The notes under the pieces were generated by a model, which was not told the origin of the DNA, did not search any database, and worked only from the letters and a program-made list of their open reading frames with translations. Both the position numbers and the translations under genes were made by a program. From NCBI GenBank assembly GCA_022414725.1, contig CM039462.1:53352551-53416550 (forward strand): a stretch of DNA of 64,000 nucleotides, given 5' to 3'. The DNA comes from Microglena sp. YARC. Its lineage: Eukaryota; Chlorophyta; Chlorophyceae; Chlamydomonadales; Chlamydomonadaceae. Position 1 is the first letter of the stretch; every line of letters starts with the position of its first letter. This document shows positions 20,583 through 30,594 of this stretch, in pieces.

Positions 20583-21514
20583 TTTCTGTATGCTCCTTAT
20601 AGCAATTCAGGGGATGATTTGGGAAGCACACTTTGTACTTCGGACTTGGTTTTCAGAATCTCAGGCCAATTATCGAGAATTCTCGCGAGAATTCTCAGAT
20701 TTCCAGGCCAAATTCTCGATCTCATGTACGAAGTCCGGGTTCTTCAGAAACCTTGAACCCAAATCATCCGCTGAATGGCTATAACTATCTCTCACGATCG
20801 TCCTATCACCGATCCCACATCATCCTTACCACTTCCATCCGCTCGCACAACTCCACTGCAACCTACTTACCCTAGGGCCCCTGCGGTGGTCGGTACCATG
20901 GCACCCGACTGTATTAAGACGCGTCCAGGTCCGGGCCATTCTGGCGCCCCGCTGCCTGCCACGGCAATGCAGGCCACGTTGACGCTTCGTGCCGCACGTA
21001 TTTTGTTTCCACAGGTCATTTCGCTTCTAGACCAAGCCATCTTTCGTTTGTTTTAAGCACTCATGGGGCGCTCCATAAATTGGCTCAAGTAACATATTTG
21101 GCGGAATCCTATTAAATTGTTTTCTTTTCCATGTTAACCACGGTTCAATTGTTGTCCAGGTCTAGATATCCTAAAGAACTCCCGTAGCCTAGCGGTTCCT
21201 GACAATTGTGACACAAAAGGAGACACTGAGCAGCCCAGAGTTGGCTGGAAAACATGAAACAATCCAATGCAGAGTGTGGTGTGAGTGTGGGAGCGTTTAT
21301 GCCACCCATATTGATTACCGTATGCCCTTAAACTCTTGGCGTCAAGGCCGATAGACAGTGCCAATCAACCCAGATGCAAAAGTGACGCAAAAGGAAACAC
21401 TGAGCAGCTCAGAGGCTGAAAACATAAGCAAATTCAATCGATTCGGACCTTGAGCTCCTTGTAAGCCATTGCAAGAGGGGGCACCCGTAGACAGCAGGGA
21501 GGGAGAGTGTGGCT
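20583..21514. other. Intergenic, nothing recognised apart from a small palindrome
   Basis: GAGAATTCTCGCGAGAATTCTC, a 22-bp palindrome, lies at 20675-20696. Short direct repeats (ggagacactgagcagcccagag at about 21218 and ggaaacactgagcagctcagag at about 21391) indicate a 170-bp duplication. No gene seen. Confidence 0.55.
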
Positions 21515-21833
21515 CAGGGTACTTCAAACGGACCCCAGGGGTTGCGTCCTGGGACGCACCCTAATTCGGTAGGTTGCATCTTGGGACGCACCCAATTCGG
21601 TAGGTTGCGTCCTGGGACGCAGTCAAATCATTAGGCTGCGTCTTACTATCAACAGAACCCGTAGCCCACGGAAACTCCATGGTGGTGGGCTGATCAACTG
21701 ATGGGTGAGACGCAACCAACATCCCGAACCTGCGTCTGCGACGCAACCAATCTACGAAAGCTGCTTCTGGGACGCAACGGACCCTCCCATGTTGCGTCCT
21801 GCGACGCAGGACTCTGCGTCCTGCACTACCCTG
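21515..21833. mobile_element. hAT-like MITE, GCGTCC-rich interior
   Basis: 319 bp. The left end cagggtacttcaaac is identical to the TIR of the GCGC family; the right end is gcactaccctg. The 8-bp flanks gtgtggct and gtgtcgct differ at one base, consistent with an hAT target-site duplication. The inside consists of inverted and direct repeats of ttgcgtcctgggacgcaccc. It has the same terminus as the GCGC family but an unrelated interior. Confidence 0.7.
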
Positions 21834-22574
21834 GTGTCGCTGTGAGAGCGCATTTTACAATGCATCAGCTAAGGAATGGCAAAAAAATAGTAGGATGCCC
21901 TGGCGGGGTCCCCTGGAGTTCGGCCCCGGGGGTGGTGTAATGTTCGTCAAGCAGCACTGGCAGCCTCCTTGGTGATAGATGCACACGCAGTTGCTTACTT
22001 CTCCGTACAATTTAATATTGGGGGGTCAAGAATCAATGTAGCATGGCATGGCATTATTATGCAAAATGGTGGCCTGTAAGGCTAATGAACTTATTAGCTC
22101 ACTAACTTCCCAAAGTTCCATGGAGGCAGGTGCAGCAACTCCCTAGGCTACACTTGCTACTTCGCAACCTGCAGGAACTAGTGCGAAAGAGCAGATTTCC
22201 TTGTCAAGCACAATGCGCTTATGCGCTGATACAATGAGCTACGAGAGTCACGAAGAAGCGAATTCTTCAAGGGGAAATCGTAGACATGCTCCAGGTTCCT
22301 AGATTGAGTCCACAGGACAGGAGGGAAACGACAAATGAAAACGCCGCGCCCACAGTCCGCACCCCTGAGAAACGTACGCGAAAAGTGCCCTCAGAGGTAA
22401 TCCGCCCCCGACGGGAATCGAACACGAGTCGCTAAGATTTCAGGCCAGTCAGATTAACCGGCAATTTTGACCGGCGTTCTTGGGGAAATGTGAAGATTTG
22501 AAGATTTGACGATTGCGCCTAAGTATCGCATAGGTATGTCCCCCATAGGGTCCGACCAATGGACATACCGGTAG
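21834..22574. other. Intergenic, nothing recognised
   Basis: A stretch at 22398-22412 (gacgggaatcgaaca) looks like a reversed tRNA T-loop but does not fold into a T-arm and no full tRNA could be built. No gene seen. Confidence 0.5.
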
Positions 22575-22767
22575 CAGGGTACTTCAAATTGCCAAATTGG
22601 CCAGCGCTTTAGCGCACTTGAAAACAAAAAACTGCGCTTTGTAGTGCAATTAGCGCGAAATCTGCTTGCTGCGTCCACAGGGAGTTGCAAAAACTGCGCT
22701 TAAAGCGCAGAGGGGGTCAAAAAGTCAGCGCTCAAAAGCGCAAAAGCGCGCGCTTTGAAATACCCTG
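22575..22767. mobile_element. hAT-like MITE, GCGC-rich family, perfect TSD
   Basis: 193 bp, TIR cagggtacttcaaa / tttgaaataccctg, in reverse orientation to the copy at 11230. It is flanked on both sides by accggtag (22567-22574 and 22768-22775), a perfect 8-bp duplication. CAGGG termini with an 8-bp duplication are typical of the hAT superfamily. Confidence 0.92.
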
Positions 22768-22775
22768 ACCGGTAG

Positions 22776-23740
22776 TGAAATTTGACACATCACATTTTGA
22801 CCCGAATGTCGCTGGTACCAACACAGTAGCTGTCATAATGGATCATTATGATGCCATCAAGACCGTAGTGGTAGAGCGGTCGTTAAATATGGTAATACGC
22901 TAGTTTCTCTAAGGCTTGGTAGTTCGCTTTGCTTGTTGTCAAGCCTTTTAATTTGCTCTTTCGTACACTTTTTTGATGTTACCTCCTGGACCAGGTTCTG
23001 AGGGGTATGTTGGCCAAACCCTCACTGTTATAAAACTGTCCCGGCGCTGTTCAGTCTCGGCATTGATTTTTGCTGAGTATGCAACAATATCCTCTCCCTC
23101 TCTATGGTAACCACAGCCGGAGGTCTCCGGTTCGGATCTGTACTGACATGTGCTCTATACATCCCTGGTAATCCTGGTATCCGTGGTTATCGCTCGGGGG
23201 GTATTGTTAACTGCAATGTGCAGACGGTTAGACGCCATACCTGGCGTACAGAACCTTGTAACAATTATATATATTATTATGAAGCCATCAAGACCATTAT
23301 GGAAAAACCCGAGCGCCCGAATTTCTGTGGGGATCCATCAACTCAATGGCTGGAAATAATTTAAATGGCTACCCTTTGACTAGCTTTTAAAGCGTTGAAG
23401 GGGTGTACAGCACCGTATTGCAGTGCCCCTCGCAACATTGTTGCTTGGCGGATGACCCTAGGTTGGCCAAACCGCCAGACCGAACCTGAATTGGCGTAAC
23501 CCATCCGCGAAAATGACCGCCAACATATCAGGTGTATGCGGTAGTTGAGAGTCCTGTTTGAATTTAGGGACGAAAGTACTCACTACTGTAAAAAAGGGCT
23601 TAATAAGAAAAGGCACTGATGAACTGAACTCCAAACAATCGTTCTACCGACGGGGGGCCTAAGTTCGTCCCACTGTGATCATTTAATCCTACAATATTAC
23701 TAAATAATCATCTTATCTGGGATGATAATTTAATACAGTC
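22776..23740. other. Intergenic, nothing recognised
   Basis: Short open frames only. Two related strings, atgatgccatcaagaccgta at 22849 and atgaagccatcaagaccatt at 23279, suggest an old duplication of about 430 bp. Confidence 0.45.
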
Positions 23741-24657
23741 TGGTTGTTGCTCACTTGTACTTGTACATGTACTTGTACCTGTGCGGTGCTTTTACAGTTG
23801 CTGCTACCTCTACCTGTACCCCTGCGAGGGTTGTTCTTGTGCATGGAGCAGTCTCGGGACGGGACTGTCTCGTGCGTGCTTGGCATACTGCGTCCTGTCC
23901 CCCCCCCCCCCCCCCCCCCCTGAACCTGCGGGGGTCGTCCTTGTATGGAGCAGGGGACTGTCTCGTGAGTGGTTGGCAGACTGCAGTGCTGCACCCACCT
24001 AGCCTTGTTATTCAGTTTGTTCACCTCCTTGCTCCATGGCTTGGGCCCAACGCGTGTGTGCTTGGCAAGTTGGCATACTGCGTCCTGTCCCCCCCCCCTG
24101 AACATGCGGGGGTCGTCCTTGTGCATGGAGCAGGGGACTGTCTCGTGCTTGGCAGACTGCACCCACACAGCCTTGTTATCCAGTTTGTTCACCTCCTTGT
24201 TCCATGGCTTGGGCCCAACATGTGTGTGCTTGGCAGACTGAGTCTTGCCCCCCTCCCCCCCTGAACCTGCGTGGGTCGTTCTTTTGCATGGAGCAGGCCA
24301 GCAGGGGACTTGGCATACTGCACCCACCTAGCCTTGTTATTCAGTTTGTTCACCTCCCTGTTCCATGGCTTGGGCCCAACGCGTGTGTGCTTGGCAGACT
24401 GCGTCTTGCCCCCCCCACCCCCCCTTCCCCCCCCTGAACCTGCGGGGGTCGTTCCTGTGCATGGAGCAGGCCAGCAGGCCAGCAGGGGACTTGGCATCCT
24501 GCACCCACCTAGCCCTCGCTGTTCACTTTGCTTACCCCCTTGCTCCATGGCTTGTGCCCAACGCGTGTGTGCTTAGCATACTACACCCACCTAGCCCTCG
24601 CTGTTCAGTTTGTTCATGGCTAGGGCCCAACGTGTGTGTGCTTAGCAGACTTCGTCT

Positions 24658-24697
<40 letters not shown>

Positions 24698-25253
24698 CCT
24701 GCGGGAGCTGTTCTTGTGCATGGGGCAGGGGACTGTCTCGTGCTTGGCATATTGCACCCACCTAACCCTCCCTGTTCAGATTGTTCACCCCCTAGCTCCA
24801 TGACTTGGGCCCAACGCGTGTGTGCTTGGCATACTGCACCCACCTAGCCCTCGCTGTTCACTTTGTTTACCCCCTTGCTCCATGATTTGGGCCCATCGCG
24901 TGTGTGCTTGGCATCCTGCACCCACCTAGCCCTCGCTGTTCACTTTGTTTACCCCCTTGCTCCATGGCTTGGGCCCAACGCGTGTGTGCTTGGCATACTG
25001 CACCCACCTAGCCCTCGCTGTTCACTTTGTTTACCCCCTTGCTCCATGGCTTGGGCCCAACGCGTGTGTGCTTGGCATCCTGCACCCACCTAGCCCTCGC
25101 AGTTCACTTTGTTTACCCCCTTGCTCCATGACTTGGGCCCAACGCGTGTTTGCTTGGCATCCTGCACCCACCTAGCCCTCGCTGTTCACTTTGTTTACCC
25201 CCTTGCTCCATGGCTTGGGCCCAGCGCGTGTGTGCTTGGCATCCTGCACCCAC
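23741..25253 (-). repeat. 82-bp minisatellite made of the terminal CHY-gene exon and KNDPHR donor copies
   Basis: On the minus strand, units from about 24540 to 25253 repeat gccaagcacacacgcgttgg and the following codons up to gagggctag, the end of the last coding exon (SAKHTRVGPKPWSKGVNK..), with a period of 82 bp and about eight near-identical copies. From 23840 to 24740 longer units also include atgcacaagaacgacccccgcaggttc, a degenerate copy of the end and donor of the preceding exon (NKNDPHR|). The whole tract lies downstream of the gene's stop codon. Confidence 0.88.
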
Positions 25254-25350
25254 CTAGCCCTCGCTGTTCACTTTGTTTACCCCCTTGCTCCATGGCTTGG
25301 GCCCAACGCGTGTGTGCTTGGCAGACTTCGTCTTGTTCTTTCCCCGGTAC
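25254..25350 (-). CDS. CHY gene terminal exon
   Basis: 97 nt; the first base completes AGG with the previous exon, and the stop is TAG at 25256-25254. It encodes YRGKNKTKSAKHTRVGPKPW then SKGVNKVNSEG. The basic KNKTKSAKHTRVG tail corresponds to the family's C-terminal KYKGLNKTKSKK..RVG. Acceptor catgccctacag. It was chosen because it is the copy adjacent to a proper acceptor; about eight downstream copies of its 3' part lack the YRGKNKTK start. Confidence 0.88.
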
Positions 25351-25369
25351 CTGTAGGGCATGTAGGTTG

Positions 25370-25680
25370 CAGTGTTTTTTATTTCAGAAATCTTCAGGCC
25401 CATTTGGTAGCCACAAGTGGCGACCACAGGCTCATCCTGGGACGGTGTGGTAGCACCATCTGCCCTAGGTGAATAGGTAAATTCCACCAGGGGTAGGCCT
25501 GACCTACCTGGGCTGGGCCTGTGCGACCCAGGAGCGACCCAGGTCACAAATCACTGACCTGAGGGTCGCCATCGTGGCGACCAAGGGCCCATTTCGCCCG
25601 ATTTTTGCACACCTGAGGGTCGCTCGGGGTGGCGACCGCGCGCCACAATATGCGACCGGTCGCACAAATAAAAAACACTG
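25370..25680. mobile_element. hAT-like MITE with CAGTGTTTTTTATTT TIR, perfect TSD, 19 bp from a splice acceptor
   Basis: 311 bp, 15-bp perfect TIR (cagtgttttttattt / aaataaaaaacactg) and identical 8-bp flanks gtaggttg (25362-25369, 25681-25688). The interior has inverted gggtcgcc/ggcgacc units. On the minus strand its end is 19 bases upstream of the acceptor AG of the terminal CHY exon, so the branch-point region of that intron lies in or beside the element. Confidence 0.93.
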
Positions 25681-26051
25681 GTAGGTTGGTTGGGAGTATG
25701 GTTTGTATGTCCTCGACACACCCCTGATGTAATGTTTTTTTTGCTTTGTGGGTGCTTTATATTTTTGTTTTGCACAGAGTCTCATACGCCCTCGTGGTGT
25801 CCAGTAGACTTTAACATGTAAAAGACAAAAAGAGGTAGGAACAGGCAAATTACATGATTTTGATCAAACACTGGTAAAAGAACATAACAGCGCAGATTAA
25901 CCGTTTGTGGTCATTTTTGAAGGGTATTTTTTTGAAGGGTATTTTTGAAGGGTATTTTTTTGAAGGGTTATTCGTCAGTTGATTTACCGGCTATTGTTGT
26001 TATTAGACCAAAACAAGTTAGGGTTTAATTGCCGTGGTTAATTCACCAGGT

Positions 26052-26100
26052 TCACCAGCCAACATGCTCGGCAGACTGTGTCTGGTTCTTTCCCCTGTAC
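26052..26100 (-). pseudogene. Second, truncated version of the CHY terminal exon
   Basis: Acceptor cgctacag followed by gtacaggggaaagaaccag encodes YRGKNQTQSAEHVGW then TGA in the same phase as the real terminal exon. It lies 0.75 kb upstream of it in the transcript. It could be an alternative terminal exon giving a 15-residue tail, or a decayed duplicate; sequence alone cannot tell. Confidence 0.7.
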
Positions 26101-26382
26101 CTGTAGCGGATAAAGGCAGGGACCGGCAACTAATATTAGTGTTTGAAAACTAATATTTACTAATATTCTTACAGTGTCACAATAATATTATTTTTTCAAA
26201 TAAATCCAAAATTCTGGTGAGAAGGCTTGTCAGCCTAACAGTAACTAACATTCACTCATATTATTCATTCCCTAATATTAACCAACATGCACTCATATGA
26301 TTCATTCACTAATATTAACTAACATTCACTCATATTATTCATTCACTAATATTAACTAACCAAGCCTTTCCCTAGATATAGG
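26101..26382. repeat. TAATATTAACTAACATTCACTCATATTATTCATTC repeats
   Basis: Three or four AT-rich units of about 37 bp (ctaatattaactaacattcactcatattattcattc) occur at 26240-26360 within the CHY gene's last intron. Nothing else is recognised here. Confidence 0.75.
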
Positions 26383-26581
26383 TAGGGCCCGAAAAAGCAT
26401 ATGATTTTGATCAAAGGCGAGTATGATATCATATGATATCATACAAACTGCATCATATAATATTGTATATAAATTGTAACTTTGGCCTAGACAGACTGTC
26501 GGCATCATATGAAATAATATGATATCATATGATATCATAGTACATTAATATGGTGGCATGATATCATACTGACGTTCCCTA
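26383..26581. mobile_element. TAGGG-terminated hAT-like MITE, perfect TSD
   Basis: 199 bp starting tagggcccgaaaaagcatatg and ending gacgttcccta, flanked by gatatagg on both sides (26375-26382, 26582-26589). The inside is AT-rich with repeated catatgatatcatatgatatcat palindromes. It shares atgatatcatatgatatcat, the cagac(t/c)g(t/c)cggcatcatatga block and the ends with copies at 27916 and 37767. Confidence 0.88.
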
Positions 26582-26663
26582 GATATAGGTGTACAGTCAG
26601 TTCCTCCGTACCTTCCATTCAAACCTACCCCCTGAAACATAAGCTCTACTAGCACAACTACAC

Positions 26664-26858
26664 CAGGGTACTACTAGGCGCACACGGCAGCGCGGTGCCG
26701 CTCTGCCTTTTTGAGCCCCTCTGCGCGTTTCTCGCAGTTTTTTCAACCCCCTGTGGGCGCAGCGCGTAGTTTTTGCGCTTTTTGCACTAAAAAGCGCTGA
26801 CCAATTTGATGCTTGTGCGCTCTAAGCGCTGACCAATTTGGCAACAAGTAGTACACTG
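26664..26858. mobile_element. hAT-like MITE, GCGC-rich family, CAGGGTACTAC subfamily
   Basis: 195 bp, ends cagggtactac / gtagtacactg; flanks aactacac and aactaccc match at 7 of 8 bases. The interior has the family landmarks tttttgagcccctctgcgcg, aaccccctgtgggcgcagcgcg and two gcgctgaccaatttg copies. Confidence 0.88.
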
Positions 26859-26984
26859 AACTACCCCCCCCCCCCCACAACCAAACCCAGAGCAGTATGC
26901 ACACCCACAACTTTTTTTCATGTCTGTCTGACTGCAACATGCACACCCACACCCACACCCACACCCACACCTGCTAAGTTGGGG

Positions 26985-27890
26985 GATCTTAGGCACCCAT
27001 TATTTGGCTTGAAAGGGTGTGCATTCTGGGTGGGAAAGGGTGCATTGTGGGTGGGTGGGTGGGGAGGGGTAATCTGGGTGGGAAATGGTGCAGTCTTGAT
27101 GGGAAGGGTGCATCATGGGCGGGAAATGGTGCAGTCTTGATGGGAAGGGTGCATCATGGGCGGGAAATGGTGCAGTCTTGATGGGAAGGGTGCATCATGG
27201 GCGGGAAATGGTGCAGTCTTGATGGGAAGGGTGCATCATGGGCGGGAAATGGTGCAGTCTTGATGGGAAGGGTGCATCATAGGCGGGAAATGGTGCAGTC
27301 TTGATGGGAAGGGTGCATCATGGGCGGGAAATGGTGCAGTCTTGATGGGAAGGGTGCATTATGGGTGGGAAAGGGTGCATTGTGGGTGGGTGGGTGGGTG
27401 GGTGGGGGGGGGGCATTATGGGTGGGAAATGGTGCAGTCTTGATGGGAAGGATGCATTATGGGTGGGAAAGGGTGCATTGTGGGTGGGTGGGTGGGTGGG
27501 TGGGTGGGTGGGGGGCATTATGGGTGGGAAATGGTGCAGTCTTGATGGGAAGGATGCATTATGGGTGGGAAAGGGTGCATTGTGGGTGGGTGGGTGGGTG
27601 GGTGGGGGGGGCATTATGGGTGGGAAATGGTGCAGTCTTGATGGGAAGGGTGCATTATGGGTGGGAAATGGTGCAGTCTGGGTGGGATTGGGTGCATACA
27701 TTCTGGATGGGAAAGGATGCATTATGGGTGGGAAAGGGTGCATTGTGGGTGGGTGGGTGGGTGGGGGGTAATCTGGGTGGGAAATGGTGAAGTCTTGATG
27801 GGAAGGGTGCATTATGGGTGGGAAATGGTGCATTATGGGTGGGAAAGGGTGCATTATAGGTGGGGGAGGGTGCTGTAGGGGTGCATAAAA
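26985..27890. repeat. 41-bp minisatellite in the CHY gene intron
   Basis: Units gggaagggtgcatcatgggcgggaaatggtgcagtcttgat repeat about eight times (27080-27360), then expand into longer units with gtgggtgggtgggtgg inserts up to 27880. The open frames here in several registers are repeat artefacts. Confidence 0.9.
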
Positions 27891-27915
27891 GGGTACCTAA
27901 GACCACCCAAAAGTG

Positions 27916-28079
27916 TAGGGAACGGCAATGATGTTGACCAAAGACCAGTATGATATCATATGATATCATGCAAAAATCATATGATTTAATATCATATGAT
28001 ATGATGCCCCCGGCCAAAGTTACCTAGTCAGACCGCCGGCATCATATGATATCATATGATATCATATTGCTGACCCCCA
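27916..28079. mobile_element. TAGGG-terminated hAT-like MITE
   Basis: 164 bp from tagggaacggcaatgatg to attgctgacccccaca (last bases ccca). Flanks caaaagtg and caaatgtg match at 7 of 8. Carries the same atatcatatgatatcat inside as the copies at 26383 and 37767, and sits 18 bp from the next MITE. Confidence 0.82.
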
Positions 28080-28097
28080 CAAATGTGCAGGGCACAC

Positions 28098-28288
28098 CAG
28101 GGTACTACAAAGTGCGTGCGGCAGAGCGATGTTGCGCACGTTTTTTGAGCCCCACTGCGCGTTTGCGCAGTTATTTCAACCCCCTGTGGGCGCAGCGCGC
28201 AATTCTTGCGCTTTTTGCTCTACAAAGCGCTGGCCACTTTGACGTTTGTGCGCTTCAAGCGACTGACCAATTAAAGTGTAGTACCTTG
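28098..28288. mobile_element. hAT-like MITE, GCGC-rich family, CAGGGTACTAC subfamily (degenerate TSD)
   Basis: 191 bp, ends cagggtactac / gtagtaccttg; flanks gggcacac and gtgcaccc agree at 6 of 8. Internal blocks ttttttgagccccactgcgcg and aaccccctgtgggcgcagcgcg match the other copies. Confidence 0.82.
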
Positions 28289-28779
28289 GTGCACCCTAAC
28301 ACCACCTGTACCTGTGGGGGTCGTTCTTGTTCATCAAGTGGGTGTCGCGGCAGGCAATTGGGTGTACCACTAGACCAATTTAGATCACTGAACCGGGCTG
28401 CAACCCAAATACAACCAGCTGCCCCCTGAACCCCGCGGAGCGTGGAGCCTCTTGTGTTAAGGAGATAAGGAGCGCGGAGCCCGGCGGGTTTGAGAGGGCA
28501 TTTCTGACTAGTTTAGCTGGACCCATGTACCCACACACTTACCCACCCACTAAGCACAATAGCTGTTCGTTTGAGCTGTTCAGGACTTCGCTGATCTGGA
28601 CTTCGCTGATTCGGACTTAGCTGTACCTGTGGGGGTCGTTCTTATTCATCAAGCGTGTTTTTGTCAAAGAGGTGCGTGTGTGTATTATAGAAATATAATA
28701 ATGATAATACACACTGTAATACACACTGTAATACACACTGTAATACACACTGTAATACGCACTGTAATACACACTGTAC
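28289..28779 (-). repeat. Duplicated donor junctions of the CHY exon at 28780
   Basis: On the minus strand, the exon end plus donor (ttgatgaa(c/t)aagaacgacccccacag|gtacag) recurs at about 28311-28340 and 28623-28655. The first copy extends back into the exon (gccgcgacacccacttgatg). Between the copies lie a tRNA-like box A string (ccactagacca, 28358-28368) and short tgtaatacacac repeats (28706-28770). The real donor at 28779 is followed by gtacagtgtg. Confidence 0.85.
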
Positions 28780-28950
28780 CTGTGGGGGTCGTTCTTGTTC
28801 ATCAAACGGGTGTCCCGGCAGCCTTCACCTCCTTCCCAGAAGCGTGTGTTCTTTCCATTTGCGTTGGAAGCACTACGGGCCAGCTTCTTCCCACACATCC
28901 GGCACTGGCTGTACACTGACTGCTCAAAGGAGCAGAAGCCACATACCATC
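28780..28950 (-). CDS. CHY gene exon with MVCGFC zinc site
   Basis: 171 nt, one base in (completing AGG) and two bases out; acceptor cacacgcag, donor gtacag. It encodes MVCGFCSFEQSVYSQCRMCG, then KKLARSASNANGKNTRFW and EGGEGCRDTRLMNKNDPH. In CHY proteins the finger ends with R(M)xCGxCSxEQ...CxxCG and is followed by FWEGGxGCRDxxxMxxxDxxKY, exactly this arrangement. Confidence 0.93.
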
Positions 28951-29716
<766 letters not shown>

Positions 29717-29917
29717 CAGGGTACTTCCAAGCGCGCGCTTTTGCGCGCTGGCGCGCAGCCTTTTTGAGCCCCACTGCGCGTTTTGCGCAGTTTTGTTTTT
29801 TGCACCCCCTTGTGGGCGCAGCAAGCAATATTTTGCGCTGTTTGCACTACAAAGTGCAGTTTTTTTGTTTTCAAGTGCACTGAAGCGCTGGCCAATTTGG
29901 TCAATGGAAGTACCTAG
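29717..29917. mobile_element. hAT-like MITE, GCGC-rich family, with paralogous empty site
   Basis: 201 bp, ends cagggtacttccaa and tggaagtacctag, flanked by ttccatac at 29709-29716 and 29918-29925 (8 of 8). The tandem copy of the host sequence at 29970-30006 (ctcatattccatacctggtggcccacacgtgatcat) reads straight through the target, so it is an uninterrupted version of the same site. Confidence 0.95.
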
Positions 29918-29984
29918 TTCCATACCTGGTGGCCCACACGTGATCATAATGTACAATATTATATATAACACTCATATTCCATAC
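29918..29984 (-). repeat. Duplicated donor junction of the 67-nt CHY exon
   Basis: On the minus strand atgatcacgtgtgggccaccag|gtatggaatatgag occurs twice, at the true exon end (29985) and again around 29922-29948. The distal copy was the target of the MITE at 29717. Confidence 0.88.
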
Positions 29985-30051
29985 CTGGTGGCCCACACGT
30001 GATCATGATCTGCAGCTTCCTCATGGCAAAGGTCGCAAGGGTACCGTGTGC
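29985..30051 (-). CDS. CHY gene exon, core of the CHY finger
   Basis: 67 nt; two bases complete GGC at the start, two bases (AG) carry to the next exon; acceptor ccacccacccag, donor gtatgg. It encodes TRYPCDLCHEEAADHDHVWAT, the CHY core (family form: (K)AYPCDxCHDExxDHxxxWAxR). The Cys-x2-Cys-His and Asp-His residues are zinc ligands in the family. Confidence 0.93.
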
Positions 30052-30560
30052 CTGGGTGGGTGGTGAGGGGTATTTTGGGTGTGAGGGGTATTTGGGTGTG
30101 AGGGGTAATTGGGTTGTGGGTGGTGGGTGGGTGGTGGGGTGTATTTTGGGTGTGAGGGGTATTTTGGGTGGTGGGTGGGTGGTGAGGTGAATTTTGGGTG
30201 TGAGGGGTATTTTGGGTGGTGGGTGGGTGGTGAGGTGTTTTTTGGGTGTGAGGGTTAATTGGGTTGTGGTTGGTGGGTGGGTGGTGAGGTGTATTTGGGT
30301 GTAAGGGGTAATTGGGTTGTGGGTGGTGGGTGCGTGGTGAGGTGTTGTTTGGGTGTGAGGGGTATTTTGGGTTGTGGGTGGGTGGTGAGGTGTACTGTGG
30401 GTGTGAGGAGTATTTTGGGCTGTGGGTGGTGGGTGGGTGGTGAGGGGCCTTTTAGGTGTGAGGTGTATTTTGGGTGGTGGGTGGTGGGTGGGTAGTGAGG
30501 GGTATTTTGGGTGGAGGGTGGTGGGGGGTGGTGAGGTGTATTTTGATACTTTTATATGTT
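30052..30560. repeat. GGGTGTGAGGGGTATTTTGGGTGGTGGG minisatellite
   Basis: Imperfect units of 35-70 bp. On the minus strand they read ccacccaccacccaaaatacccctcacacccaaaatac and run directly into the acceptor ccacccacccag at 30052, so the array is an expansion of the pyrimidine-rich intron end. Confidence 0.85.
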
Positions 30561-30594
30561 TTGTTTTACTTTCCTCTGTGTGAGTGTAACTTAC

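Noticed and set aside
22390..22470. tRNA gene on the minus strand (gttcgattcccg)
   Set aside because: The T-stem does not pair, and no acceptor or anticodon arm could be built around it.
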